Positions 26,885 through 36,154 are shown, counted from the stretch's first letter. The stretch is 64,000 nucleotides of DNA from CAWDVH01 sp963805705 (GCA_963805705.1 CAWDVH010000001.1:2294001-2358000); one strand, 5' to 3'. A program made the numbers and translations. The notes: generated by a model not told the origin, from the letters alone.

Positions 26885-27178
26885 TCAGACTCGGCTGCGG
26901 CGGCGGGAGTGGCCGCGCTCCATGCCGCTGACCCTCAGGATCAGCAGCACCACGATGGCGCCGATGATCGAGCCGATGAACCCGGAGGTGTGGAAGTGGG
27001 TGAAGGACACTTTGTGTCCTTCCACCAGTCGCTGGAGGATGTAGCCAACGAATGAACCCACGATGCCCAGCAGGATGGTGCCCAGGATCCCGATGTTGTC
27101 GCGACCTGGCACAAGCAGCCGGGCAATGAGGCCTACGACCAGGCCTACGATCACGAGAACCACTATGAATTCCAGCAT
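26885..27178 (-). CDS. GlsB/YeaQ/YmgE-family stress membrane protein
   Basis: 97 residues from ATG 27178. Three hydrophobic helices with the family's glycine patterns: FIVVLVIVGLVVGLIARLLVPG, then DNIGILGTILLGIVGSFVGYIL and SGFIGSIIGAIVVLLILRV. This is the transglycosylase-associated (GlsB/YeaQ/YmgE) family of small inner-membrane proteins, often stress-induced. The C-terminal tail is basic (RGHSRRRSR). The frame stays open 12 codons upstream, but family length supports 27178. It sits alone between two tRNA genes. Confidence 0.88.
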   Translation of the reverse strand: MLEFIVVLVIVGLVVGLIARLLVPGRDNIGILGTILLGIVGSFVGYILQRLVEGHKVSFTHFHTSGFIGSIIGAIVVLLILRVSGMERGHSRRRSRV

Positions 27179-27536
27179 GTGACCCAGGTACCGCGAAAAC
27201 GGCGCTTTATGCATGCGCGCCTCGGTTTATGCGTGGGCGGCTCGTCCACCTCATGTGCAGTCCGCTCGGCTACCTGGTGTGCAGCCTGCTCGTCCAAAGT
27301 CATGTGCAGCCGGGTCGTCCATCTATGCGGTGGTCGCCTGCCGCGGCGCCTCCAGCGGGTTTGGCGGACTCCGGGAGGTGCGCTAACCTTGGTCCCCGGC
27401 TGGGGTTGCGGATTCTGGTGCATGGTTGCGTCCGGATCCTGGTGTCCTGGCTGATCCTGGTACCCGGTCCCGCTGCGGTCAAAGGGCTGGGCAGTACGGA
27501 AGATCTGCGGTCGCCCCGGCGACCGGCACGGCATGC

Positions 27537-27609
27537 GGCCCCGTCGTCTAGTGGCCTAGGACGCCGCCCTCTCAAGGCGGTAGCGCGGGTTCAAATCCCG
27601 TCGGGGCTA
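27537..27609 (+). tRNA. tRNA-Glu (CTC)
   Basis: Acceptor GGCCCCG pairs with CGGGGCT (one G-T pair), D-arm GTCTAGTGGCCTAGGAC, anticodon stem CCGCC/GGCGG with loop CTCTCAA (anticodon CTC), T-arm GCGGG-TTCAAAT-CCCGT. Discriminator A, no CCA encoded. tRNA 3' ends are common integration sites, and an accessory island starts just after this one. Confidence 0.92.
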
Positions 27610-28350
27610 CTGAAGAAGTAGCAGCTCAAGGGCCTGATCGCCAGTCTCGGCGGTCGGGTCCTTGATCGTTTGTCCGTCGTTTGTCCGTGGGTTCTGCCGT
27701 CATCTGGCGGCGCCAGGCGGCACAAGATGGGGGTCATCGGCACGCTGTCGGAGACGGCGCGAAGGTCGGCGTGAACATGGTCATGGTCGCCTTCTCGGCC
27801 GCACGGGTTGTTGGAATGGCGGGTGTCAGGCTGGCCTGCGCGACGTATGCCCTGGCGCACGCAGATGGCCAGTCCTGTATGTCCGCTGCGGGTCCCGGTT
27901 CGGTGCGGGCCTCTGCCCGGTGTGCAGCGGGCCGTGGGTCTCGGCGCGGGCGTCGTCAACTCGGCAGGCCGACGGCGGGCCCGGGGCTGGATCGACGTGG
28001 CCATCGTCGACAGGCCGGTACAGCTCGTCCTGGGACGGCAAGGTCATCTGCGTCCGTCCCGCCGCAGGGACCGCGCCTGAAACTCGCAGCATCCGCCAGC
28101 CCGAAGGGCGAAACCCGGGCGCCAGAACAGTGTAAGGCGATCATGTTGCCCGCCCGCCGGGGCTGAGCGGTCACATCCGTGGACTTCGGCAACTACAGGC
28201 GGCCATCCGGACAGTGACCTCGCGCCGCCGACTGTCCACAACGAAGGGTGAGCGTAAGCGCTCGCGCGGCGACGGATTGCCGAGTATTTGCTCATCAGGC
28301 AGAGTGACTGCGACAGCGCATGTGCTCAGATCTTCCAGTTATAGCCCTAG
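27610..28350. other. No convincing gene (about 740 bp)
   Basis: Several open frames exist on both strands (for example 27681-28166 and 27591-28004), but none shows a domain, a steady codon pattern or a ribosome site. Composition is more mixed than in the backbone. It lies immediately after tRNA-Glu, where an integrase or attachment site might be expected; I see neither an intact integrase nor a clear repeat of the tRNA 3' end. Confidence 0.5.
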
Positions 28351-28430
28351 CGTTTTTCAAGACCCATCAGTAAACGTACTTGACCTGCGCTAACGCTGCG
28401 GACAGTGGAAGTTTGGACACGTATTCGGCA
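28351..28430 (+). repeat. 80-bp diverged direct repeat, left copy
   Basis: Aligns without gaps to 34321-34400 at about 48 of 80 positions, with strong cores TGACCTGCGC (28381-28390) and GTATTCGGCA (28421-28430, identical). The two copies flank the protease/CHAT locus in the same orientation. Confidence 0.45.
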
Positions 28431-28662
28431 GAGAGAGATTGGCCACAGTAGTTCCGCCTCGGCCGAAGACTTCACAGCCGCCATGTCCATGCGGAGGACG
28501 CCTGGCTTGGCGTGAAGTCAGGATAGCCATCCTATGGGATTCCGTCCCATGACCTAGAGAGGTGCCAAGGATCAGTCACTCTCGTTCTCGCCAGCTTCTT
28601 CAGCTTTGTTGCGGATGGTCTAGGTAAGGGGATGGTCAGCTCCATTGAGACGCTCACAGAAA

Positions 28663-31600
28663 TCAAGAGCTTGCTGGTAAATCAAAGCTGCGGTCTCCGG
28701 ACCGCGTTGCAGCAGCCAGCTTAGCGAGCCGGTCGTAGGAGATCGACAGGTCGCGCTGGAAGCCGGTGTTGGCGGGGTCGAGCTGGGCCAGCCGCTCGCG
28801 GGTGGCCAGGGCCTGCTGGTACAGCCGTTTGGCCTCGGCGGTGTCCCCGGCGTTGCGGGCCAGGTCCGCGAGCTTGTTATAGGAGACCGACAGGTAACGC
28901 TGGAAGCCGGTGTTGGCGGGGTCGAGCTGGGCCAGCCGCTCGTCGATGGCCAGGGCCTGCTGGTACAGCCGTTTGGCCTCGGCGGTGTCCCCGGCGTCGC
29001 GGGCCAGGTCCGCGAGCCGGTCGTAGGAGACCGACAGGTTGCGCTGAAAGCCGGTGTTGGCGGGGTCGAGCTGGGCCAGCCGCTCGTCGATGGCCAGGGC
29101 CTGCTGGTACAGCCGGGCGGCCTCGGCGGTGTCCCCGGCGTCGCGGGCCAGGTCCGCGAACTTGTTATAGGAGACCGACAGGTTGCGCTGGAATTCGGTG
29201 TTGGCGGGGTCGACCTGGGCCAGATGCTCGTCGATGGCCAGGGACTGCTGGTACAGCCGGGCGGCCTCGGGGGTGTCCCCGGCGTCGCGGGCCAGGTCCG
29301 CGAGCCGGTCGTAGGAGACCGACAGGTCGCGCTGGAAGCTGGTGTTGGCGGGGTCGACCTGGGCCAGATGCTCGCCGATGGCCAGGGACTGCTGGTACAG
29401 CCGTTTGGCCTCGGGGGTGTCCCCGGCGTCGCGGGCCAGGTCCGCGAGCCGGTCGTAGGAGATCGACAGGTCGCGCTGGAATTCGGTGTTGGCGGGGTCG
29501 AGCTGGGCCAGATGCTCGCGGGTGGCCAGGGACTGCTGGTACAGCCGGGCGGCCTCGGGGGTGTCCCCGGCGTCGCGGGCCAGGTCCGCGAGCCGGTCGT
29601 AGGAGACCGACAGGTCGCGCTGGAAGCTGGTGTTGGCGGGGTCGAGCTGGGCCAGATGCTCGCGGGTGGCCAGGGACTGCTGGTACAGCCGTTTGGCCTC
29701 GGGGGTGTCCCCGGCGTCGCGGGCCAGGTCCGCGAGCTTGTTATAGGAGACCGACAGGTTGCGCTGGAATTCGGTGTTGGCGGGGTCGACCTGGGCCAGA
29801 TGCTCGCGGGTGGCCAGGGACTGCTGGTACAGCCGGGCGGCCTCGGGGGTGTCCCCGGCGTCGCGGGCCAGGTTCGCGAGCTTGTCGTAGGAGACCGACA
29901 GGTTGCGCTGGAATTCGGTGTTGGCGGGGTCGACCTGGGCCAGATGCTCGTCGATGGCCAGAGCCTGCTGGTACAGCCGGGCGGCCTCGGGGGTGTCCCC
30001 GGCAGCGCGGGCCAGGTTCGCGAGCTTGTCGTAGGAGACCGACAGGTTGCGCTGGAATTCGGTGTTGGCGGGGTCGACCTGGGCCAGATGCTCGTCGATG
30101 GCCACGGCCTGCTGGTACAGCCGGACGGCCTCGGAGATCCGGCCTCGGCCCGCGGCGATCTCCGCGAGCTGCATGATCCACTTGGAGCGCCCGGCGGGAT
30201 CGGCTGGCAGCTGGGCGAGGGTGTTACGGATGAGGGCATCTTCTCGGTCCCAGGCACCCCAGGCGTGCAGCCTGAGGCATATCGCCTGGGTGATCTGGTC
30301 GGCCGGGCTGCTCTGGCCTGCGGCGAACAGATGATGGCGGGCTTCGATCAGGTCATCGAGATCGCTTGAGGGGTTCTGCGGCCAGACCTGGACCCGCCAT
30401 TGCCAGTACGCCGCGGCGCGCAGGTGCGCGGCGGTGATCTGGTCGCCATGGCCGGTGCGGGCCCAGCGCCGGTGCAGCTCGCTGGCGGTCCAGCGGTGCA
30501 CGAACAGCTCGGTCGACTGCTGGCTGGAGTCCACGGCCAGCAGGCTGCAGGAGGTGCAGGCGTCCACCAGGCGGCGCAGATTGTCCGGTGCTCGCAGCGG
30601 CGGACCCGGCAGGCTGTTGAGCTCAGCCATATGCGGGGCGAGTTGCTGCTGAACGCTGACTGGCAGCTGGTCCGGGTCGACGGACCGGCCGGTGTCTATT
30701 CTCGCGGCTGTCAGGATGGCCATGATCTGCTCGTTGGCGGCGGCATAGTCCGGCTGGGTCGCCGCAGCGGGGTCCTGGATGCCGGCCTGGAAGAGCAGTG
30801 CCGGCTGGTCGGCCGGTGTGCGGTAGACCGACAGGCCGAGCAGCAGGTCTTCGGCGCCGGGCACAGTGTCCAGGCTGGCCAGAAGCTGATCGAGCAAGAC
30901 TTCGTCGGCAGCCAGGGTGAGGGTCTCGGCGAGCGCGGTGTCCAGGGTGGCGTGCTCGGCGAACCACGTGTCGAGGTCGGTCAGGTCGAGTCGGCTCGCC
31001 AGGTTGGCGGCCAGCCGGGTGGTGACGTCGGGGTAGCTGCCGCGCCCGCCCGATAGCAGCGCGTCGAGGTATTCCAGGCAGCGCGGGTGTCCGCCTACCA
31101 TCTGCCAGACCCGGTCGAGCTCGGTCTCGGTGAGCTTGTCGAGCGCGGGCAGCGCCCAGGCCAGCTTCATGGTCTCGGCCGACGACAACGGGCCAATGGG
31201 CTGGAAGGACAGCACCCGCTCGGCCTGGCCGGGCAGGACGAACGGGTAGCGGCTGGTGATCAGCAGCCGGCACTGGCCGGGCCGGGTGGCCAGCACGGCG
31301 AGCAGCGCGGCCAGGTCCTGGTCAGCGACGGTCCGCCAGCCAGCCCGGCCGGGCTGGCTTCCGGGGGTAAGGTTGTCTTCGAAGTTGTCGAGCACCAGCA
31401 GCACCGGCAGGGTCTCCAGCACGTCCTCGCTGAGCGCAGCCAGGCGCCGCTGCCAGTCCACATCAGCGCGTTCCGCCAGGTCAGCAGCTCGCTCCAGGTT
31501 CGGGCGGGCGCCGCGCGAATGCCGTCGCAGCGCGTCAGCCAGCGCGGTGAGCACATTGTCGACCGATACCTTGCCGCCGGCCAGCCCGCTGGACCCGATC

Positions 31601-33597
31601 ACGGCCAGCCGGCCGGGCTCGCGGTCGCCGACGCGGCGGACCAGCTCGGCGGCCAGCGTGGTCTTACCGACCCCGCCGATGCCATACAGCACCAGACCGG
31701 TCCCGCCGGGGCCGAGCAGCTCGGCGGGCCACCGGCGCTGGGCCCGTCGGCGGCCGACGAACTCGCCGACATCGCGGGCCAGCAGCCCGGCCGGCACCCG
31801 CGGGCCAGCCAGCGCCCGCCGCGGCCCACTGGAAGGTTCGGCGGCTGACGGGTCGATCACGGTTATCGATGCGGCCGCGGCCAGCACGGTCACCACCGCC
31901 CATTCGCCCAGCTGGGCGAGCTGCTGCTCGCGGTGGTCGTCGGAGTCGGACAGCTGCTGCTGGACGGTGCGCCTGGCCTGCGCCACCGCGGAAATGACCT
32001 CGGGTTCCTCCGTGTCGGCGAGCATCCCGTAGATCCGGGTGAACACCCGGGTGGCGTAGACGTCGGTGACCGCGGTCTCGGTGCCGATGACCGCAGCGGC
32101 GCCCAGGCCGATCAGCGCCGCGGCAAACGACTGGTCACCCGCTGCGGTAACGGCATCGGTGTGGCATGCCGACAGGGCGATGACCGGCGGCATCCGCCCA
32201 GGGGGGATCGCCTCGGCGACGAACCGCTCCGCGTCCAGGACCCGGGCGTTCCCGTCGTCGTCTTCCAGCTCGATCGCCCCAGGCCGGCCGTGCCCGGACA
32301 GGTGCAGCACGTGGGCCGGCTCGGCGTCCAGCGCGGCGCGGATCTCGCTGGTCGTGGCGAAATGCACGATCCGCACCCGCGCCTGGCCCTGCCGGGCCGC
32401 GCGCACCGCAGCCAGCACGTTGCGCAGTTCCCGCTCATAATCCAGGACCCCCCCGCCGCCACTCAGCGGCGCGGAGATAGCGATCACGATCCGCAGCGGC
32501 CCAGGCAGGGATACAGGCAGCACCCTGCTCGGAGCCTGCTGGCGACGGTACACGACAAGCAGAGGATGCAGCGCCAGCGGAGTGTGCGTTCCCGGCAGTG
32601 CCAGCGCCTCCCAGGGCAGCGCCTGCAACCGCAGCCCCGCCGCGGACCCGTGTATCTCCAGGCCCAGCCGGACCGGCGCCCAGCGCGCCTGCGCATCAGC
32701 GATTACCTCACCCAGCGCGGCCGCGACACCATCCGGCAGGAACGATTCCGCCAGCAGCCGGCCGACCGCTGCCGGACTAGCCAGCAGCGCCGACGTCGGC
32801 GCACCGGCGGGATCCTGGCCGCGCTGGCCGGTCAGCCCCGCCCGCCCCGCCCGCAGACCCCGCATCGCATCAGCCAGCGCGCGCGACACCCCGCCATGCG
32901 GCTCACTGACCTCACGCCCGCTACCATGCAGCCGCACCGTCGTGTCAGTCACCGACAAGACCAGCTCCGCCGCGCCCGCCCAGCCCCGCCGCGACATCCG
33001 GACATCCCCAAGCCCGGCCAGCAGCGGCAGGAGATCCTCCGTGCGCGCCACCCACACCGAGTCCCGCCCCCACCCGTCCGAGCTGTTATAACGAGCCGAA
33101 ACCACCCCGGCCACCAGCTCCCCGGCCAGCACCGGAGCACCGCTCATCCCCCGCATCACATCACTGGCGACCACCCGCCCCAGCGCGATCTGATCATCGC
33201 GGGTCGTACCCCCCGCCCAGCGCCCGCCAGCGTCCAGGTGCCGGTAGGAATGCCCCGGATCATCCACATCGGCCACACCAGTGATCACGACACCGGTGGC
33301 ATTGCCGACCTCATCGCTCGCAGTCAGCCCTGTGACGCACCCTGCCAGCGGGTCGGTGGTGATCAGCACCGCCAGATCATGCAGGGGATCTACCCGCTCT
33401 ACCTGCGCCTGCCGGGCTGGGCCACGCTGGAGCGGATCAACAGTCACTGTGGCGCCTATGTCACCTGCGCCAAGCGCATCCACCACATGCCAGGCGGTCA
33501 CCAGCACGCCAGGGGCCACCTGAAAGCACGTGCCGGCCGGGCTGCCGATGTCGAGGACCCGCCCTAAAAACGCTTCGACCCGCTCGTCAATCTCCAC
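28663..33597 (-). CDS. Trypsin-like protease / CHAT / P-loop NTPase / TPR protein
   Basis: 1644 residues, no membrane segment. Residues 1-200: trypsin-like serine protease with an intact triad, His37 in AWHVV, Asp74 in LHDLAVL and Ser152 in RGMSGAPVL. Residues about 290-570: CHAT (caspase-like) domain with His436 in HLSGHGRPG and Cys478 in ALSACHTDA. Residues about 605-900: NB-ARC/STAND-type NTPase with Walker A GIGGVGKT (639-646) and Walker B VLLVLDNFED near 733-742. A linker follows, then ten 48-residue TPR-like units (about 1150-1640). Overlaps the upstream Trypco1-like gene by 11 bases, so translation is coupled. This architecture fits predicted actinobacterial NTP-dependent conflict or cell-suicide systems: TPR/NTPase sensing, then proteolysis by CHAT and trypsin modules. 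The role is inferred, not shown. Confidence 0.9.
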   Translation of the reverse strand: MEIDERVEAFLGRVLDIGSPAGTCFQVAPGVLVTAWHVVDALGAGDIGATVTVDPLQRGPARQAQVERVDPLHDLAVLITTDPLAGCVTGLTASDEVGNATGVVITGVADVDDPGHSYRHLDAGGRWAGGTTRDDQIALGRVVASDVMRGMSGAPVLAGELVAGVVSARYNSSDGWGRDSVWVARTEDLLPLLAGLGDVRMSRRGWAGAAELVLSVTDTTVRLHGSGREVSEPHGGVSRALADAMRGLRAGRAGLTGQRGQDPAGAPTSALLASPAAVGRLLAESFLPDGVAAALGEVIADAQARWAPVRLGLEIHGSAAGLRLQALPWEALALPGTHTPLALHPLLVVYRRQQAPSRVLPVSLPGPLRIVIAISAPLSGGGGVLDYERELRNVLAAVRAARQGQARVRIVHFATTSEIRAALDAEPAHVLHLSGHGRPGAIELEDDDGNARVLDAERFVAEAIPPGRMPPVIALSACHTDAVTAAGDQSFAAALIGLGAAAVIGTETAVTDVYATRVFTRIYGMLADTEEPEVISAVAQARRTVQQQLSDSDDHREQQLAQLGEWAVVTVLAAAASITVIDPSAAEPSSGPRRALAGPRVPAGLLARDVGEFVGRRRAQRRWPAELLGPGGTGLVLYGIGGVGKTTLAAELVRRVGDREPGRLAVIGSSGLAGGKVSVDNVLTALADALRRHSRGARPNLERAADLAERADVDWQRRLAALSEDVLETLPVLLVLDNFEDNLTPGSQPGRAGWRTVADQDLAALLAVLATRPGQCRLLITSRYPFVLPGQAERVLSFQPIGPLSSAETMKLAWALPALDKLTETELDRVWQMVGGHPRCLEYLDALLSGGRGSYPDVTTRLAANLASRLDLTDLDTWFAEHATLDTALAETLTLAADEVLLDQLLASLDTVPGAEDLLLGLSVYRTPADQPALLFQAGIQDPAAATQPDYAAANEQIMAILTAARIDTGRSVDPDQLPVSVQQQLAPHMAELNSLPGPPLRAPDNLRRLVDACTSCSLLAVDSSQQSTELFVHRWTASELHRRWARTGHGDQITAAHLRAAAYWQWRVQVWPQNPSSDLDDLIEARHHLFAAGQSSPADQITQAICLRLHAWGAWDREDALIRNTLAQLPADPAGRSKWIMQLAEIAAGRGRISEAVRLYQQAVAIDEHLAQVDPANTEFQRNLSVSYDKLANLARAAGDTPEAARLYQQALAIDEHLAQVDPANTEFQRNLSVSYDKLANLARDAGDTPEAARLYQQSLATREHLAQVDPANTEFQRNLSVSYNKLADLARDAGDTPEAKRLYQQSLATREHLAQLDPANTSFQRDLSVSYDRLADLARDAGDTPEAARLYQQSLATREHLAQLDPANTEFQRDLSISYDRLADLARDAGDTPEAKRLYQQSLAIGEHLAQVDPANTSFQRDLSVSYDRLADLARDAGDTPEAARLYQQSLAIDEHLAQVDPANTEFQRNLSVSYNKFADLARDAGDTAEAARLYQQALAIDERLAQLDPANTGFQRNLSVSYDRLADLARDAGDTAEAKRLYQQALAIDERLAQLDPANTGFQRYLSVSYNKLADLARNAGDTAEAKRLYQQALATRERLAQLDPANTGFQRDLSISYDRLAKLAAATRSGDRSFDLPASS
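28722..30160 (-). repeat. Ten 144-bp tandem repeats encoding TPRs
   Basis: Each 144-bp unit encodes about YQQALAIDEHLAQVDPANTE followed by FQRNLSVSYDKLANLARDAG and DTPEAARL. Neighbouring units differ at only a few codons, and stretches of 40-60 bases are identical between units. This indicates recent expansion or gene conversion. Confidence 0.92.
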
Positions 33598-33919
33598 CGT
33601 CGCTCCCCCCGCCCCGATCCGGCCGGTAGGTCAACGTCACCTCAAGGGTAGCCTCGCCCGCCGCGCCCGCCACGATCACGTTACCCTGCGCCGAGAACTT
33701 CAGCCCGAACGTGACTTCCATCTCATCCGGGCGCACGGCACGCTGACTCAGCTCGCCAATAGTGCTGACCGCGGACTCCGCGACCGCCACGATCGCGTAC
33801 CGGGCACGGTCAAACGCATCGGTCACCGCTTCCTGCGCCCGGTCCAGCCTCGCCGAGGTCGGCTCAGAACCAGCCACCTGAACCGTCTCAACCAGTAGAT
33901 CCGTGCCACCCACCCGCAT
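33587..33919 (-). CDS. Trypsin-co-occurring (CU044_2847/Trypco1-like) protein
   Basis: 110 residues from ATG 33919. It has the pattern of the CU044_2847 family: a beta-rich start with DLLVETVQVAG, a helical middle AQEAVTDAFDRARYAIVAVAESAV, then RPDEMEVTFGLKFSAQGNVIVAGAAGEATLEVTLTY. This family is named for co-occurring with trypsin-like protease domains, exactly the context here: its stop lies inside the start of the protease/CHAT gene. It is probably the partner or regulator of that protein, perhaps a substrate or inhibitor. A GTG at 33994 gives a longer frame, but a -10-like TACACT (33981-33976) lies between, so the shorter start is preferred. Confidence 0.75.
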   Translation of the reverse strand: MRVGGTDLLVETVQVAGSEPTSARLDRAQEAVTDAFDRARYAIVAVAESAVSTIGELSQRAVRPDEMEVTFGLKFSAQGNVIVAGAAGEATLEVTLTYRPDRGGGSDGGD

Positions 33920-33994
33920 CGCAACCACCCGGCCAGCCACCACGTCCCCCTCCAGACCAGCGCGTGAACTCACATAGTGTAGCCATTCCGACAC

Positions 33995-34320
33995 CCTGAC
34001 ACAGAAGAAACCCCAGCCATCCGAGACATCACCACATCACCGCCGAACAAACAGCCAGCACCCACACTCAAGCACCCTCCACCCCCGCCAGGTTCATGTC
34101 CAATCCGGGACCGGTCAGCCACGAAACGCTCGGAAATGTGGCGACACGGGCCACGGCCCGTGCCGCCTGCCAGGTCGGCGGCCACATCGGGGATCCTGCT
34201 GCCAACGCCGACCATGCCAAGACCCAATAACAGCCGAACCTGTCGATCAGCAGGCAGAAGACAACTGATCTTGAGGGCTGCATATCTCGTCCTCCGCCAT
34301 TGCCGCTCCTAGATACCTGG
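33995..34320. other. No gene seen upstream of the conflict operon
   Basis: About 325 bp with lower G+C than the neighbours. The short frames here have no recognisable product. It probably holds the promoter region of the Trypco1/protease operon. Confidence 0.5.
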
Positions 34321-34400
34321 CGGTTCTCAAGAACGCTAAGCCAATTGCCCTGATCTGCGCTGGCTGCCTCGCCAGCGAAGACTTTTGCGCGTATTCGGCA
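34321..34400 (+). repeat. 80-bp diverged direct repeat, right copy
   Basis: Partner of 28351-28430: TGATCTGCGC (34351-34360) and GTATTCGGCA (34391-34400) at identical offsets. It lies about 400 bp upstream of the Trypco1-like gene. Confidence 0.45.
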
Positions 34401-35038
34401 AGACGCCACGATAGCAAACAGCCGTTCCGGGATTTTCAAGTGGCGACGGAACACCTGATCTGGCCGCAACCAGTGTCGGTACATAGCGACCACGCGAGAA
34501 TACAGAACAGCGGCTCGACGAGCGTTCTCCCTGACCTTCTTGATTACTCAGCGTGATGCAGCCGATCGACGTGACCCGAGGCTGACCTCGGATCGGCCCA
34601 GCGTGAGTGATCTGCTGGAAGTCACAGTCGGCTGTGGGCCGAGGTGCTTGTCGATCTAGCACCACGTTCGCAGGCGGCTACATCTTGGCTGACCTGACGC
34701 GCCATATGCGGCAGATCCGCACGCTGTCGTGGCCGACAGGCATGCATAAACATACAGACCAGGCTGACCTGGTGGGCCACTAACCTCCAACCACGCACCC
34801 GCCGTTCGGGGCGGCCACGGAGGTGCGAGGCCGCCATCTCTGATCGACACAGGATGATCTGAGTCCCGAGGACCGCTTCTCAACGCTTGCGCGTCGGCTA
34901 TTCGAGGGCTAAGAACGTCGCTCGGCCCCACGATGAGCTGGCCAAGGCCGCGTGACTGAAGAGCACGACGCCGTTCGACCGTATCACCACGCTACACTGG
35001 CCCCGGCCTCGCGCGGATTTTCTACAAATCCAGACGGG
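34401..35038. other. No gene seen (about 640 bp, AT-richer)
   Basis: Both strands contain only short frames without domains or ribosome sites. The base composition is lower in G+C than the chromosome average, consistent with decayed or foreign DNA. Confidence 0.5.
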
Positions 35039-35578
35039 CTAATCGCCAAGGTCTCGCAACCAATCATTCACGCGGCTCAGTAGCTGATCGGCGGATGTCT
35101 CCTGAAGCTCACGTGCAGGCGCCTCTTTGTCTCCCTTATAGGCTCTTATTGAAACTGCGAGGCGGTGCATCTGCCCACGATCAGTGAAACCCAGGCGAAC
35201 CTTGTCATAGAGCAACCAGTCGATCATCGCAACTATATTCTCAATTTCATGGGCTTTATCCTTCCCTTTACCATGATTCAGGACATATATTAGCTGCCTG
35301 TAAAGCTGCTGACCGACGGCTGGGCCGTATATAGCCCAGCCGCCGCGATCAATCCTTCTGGGCCTCCGATCTATTGGTCCTCTCAGGGCCATAAGCGCAG
35401 CCACTCCCGCGCTTCGCTCTTGTGTCCCCCCGCCCATGTGCGAGAGCGCAGCGACCACGAGGTCGACTGCGTGCTGCCGTAGAGCCCCCCAGATGGTGAG
35501 GTATGCGCTGACCAGAGCAGCCACGACCGCGACCCCGGCAGCGATCAATGCTGCGAGGACTGCTGGATCCACGCCCAT
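35039..35578 (-). CDS. Hypothetical protein with N-terminal membrane helix
   Basis: 179 residues from ATG 35578, which is preceded by TTGAAAGGATC; the longer frame to 35668 lacks support. One hydrophobic helix, VLAALIAAGVAVVAALVSAYLTIW, near residues 6-29 is followed by a soluble, mixed-charge domain of about 145 residues (for example AVDLVVAALSHMGGG and IENIVAMIDWLLYDKVRLGFTD). The organisation resembles single-pass actinobacterial proteins of unknown role. I do not recognise the family. It has normal ribosome-site and codon quality but lies in AT-richer island DNA between the conflict locus and the insertion sequences, so it was probably acquired with the island. Confidence 0.65.
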   Translation of the reverse strand: MGVDPAVLAALIAAGVAVVAALVSAYLTIWGALRQHAVDLVVAALSHMGGGTQERSAGVAALMALRGPIDRRPRRIDRGGWAIYGPAVGQQLYRQLIYVLNHGKGKDKAHEIENIVAMIDWLLYDKVRLGFTDRGQMHRLAVSIRAYKGDKEAPARELQETSADQLLSRVNDWLRDLGD

Positions 35579-35668
35579 GATCCTTTCAACTGGAGTAGGC
35601 CGACCAGGGCGGTCGGCAGTTATCAAGGAGGCCACCTGCAGCGCCCTCCTTGGTAACCGAATCATCAA

Positions 35669-36154
35669 GCTTTATTCAAGAGACAGTCAAGACACAGTTA
35701 CCTAACTTCGATGAGTCGCGATCTTGAAGGTGTGGCGATACTCGATGATCGCGTCTCGAGTCCGGGAAGCCCAGAACTCGCCATTCGGCATCGCCAGCGA
35801 ATCCGCACCAGCGACTGACAGGCAGCGCAGAGTCGGCAACTGTCGTCATCGAGGTGCCAAGCACCCGTGGCGCATACTGTTCGCGGAGCCGATCGCAGAT
35901 CTCAATACCACGGGAAAATATGCATTCGCCCGCATAGGCGTGCGCGCAGGCAACGCCCGCTATTCGGCATGTACGAGCGTCGGTAAGCCTGCCAACTACG
36001 TGGGTGGGGAACGCGTCGATCGCTCAGATCTGCGCGCCACGGTCAAACCCGCTGGGTGGCAGGAACCCTTGTGCCAGCTAGGCGGATCCGGCGTGCCTGC
36101 GTCACGCTCGCCCGGTCGCGTTCTGTCACACAATGCGGCGTAACGCGCATTGCA
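35669..36154. other. No gene seen (about 490 bp)
   Basis: Only a 139-residue plus-strand frame (35724-36143) without domain, ribosome site or homology that I recognise. Probably decayed sequence next to the broken GntR gene. Confidence 0.45.

Noticed and set aside
27681..28166. Frames after tRNA-Glu as an integrase remnant
   Set aside because: No recombinase motifs (R-H-R-Y) could be read on either strand.
28722..30160. CRISPR-like periodic repeat
   Set aside because: Units are contiguous, coding and 144 bp long with no spacers; they encode TPRs.
28620..30257. Long minus-strand frame of 545 codons over the TPR array (and a 381-codon plus-strand frame at 29224-30369)
   Set aside because: Both are shadows of the 144-bp repeat: a unit length divisible by three keeps every frame open. 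Their Pro/Ser/Thr-rich or Gly/Val/Leu-rich periodic translations have no start signal or domain.
35724..36143. 139-codon plus-strand frame
   Set aside because: No ribosome site, no domain, and poor codon pattern in AT-richer decayed DNA.
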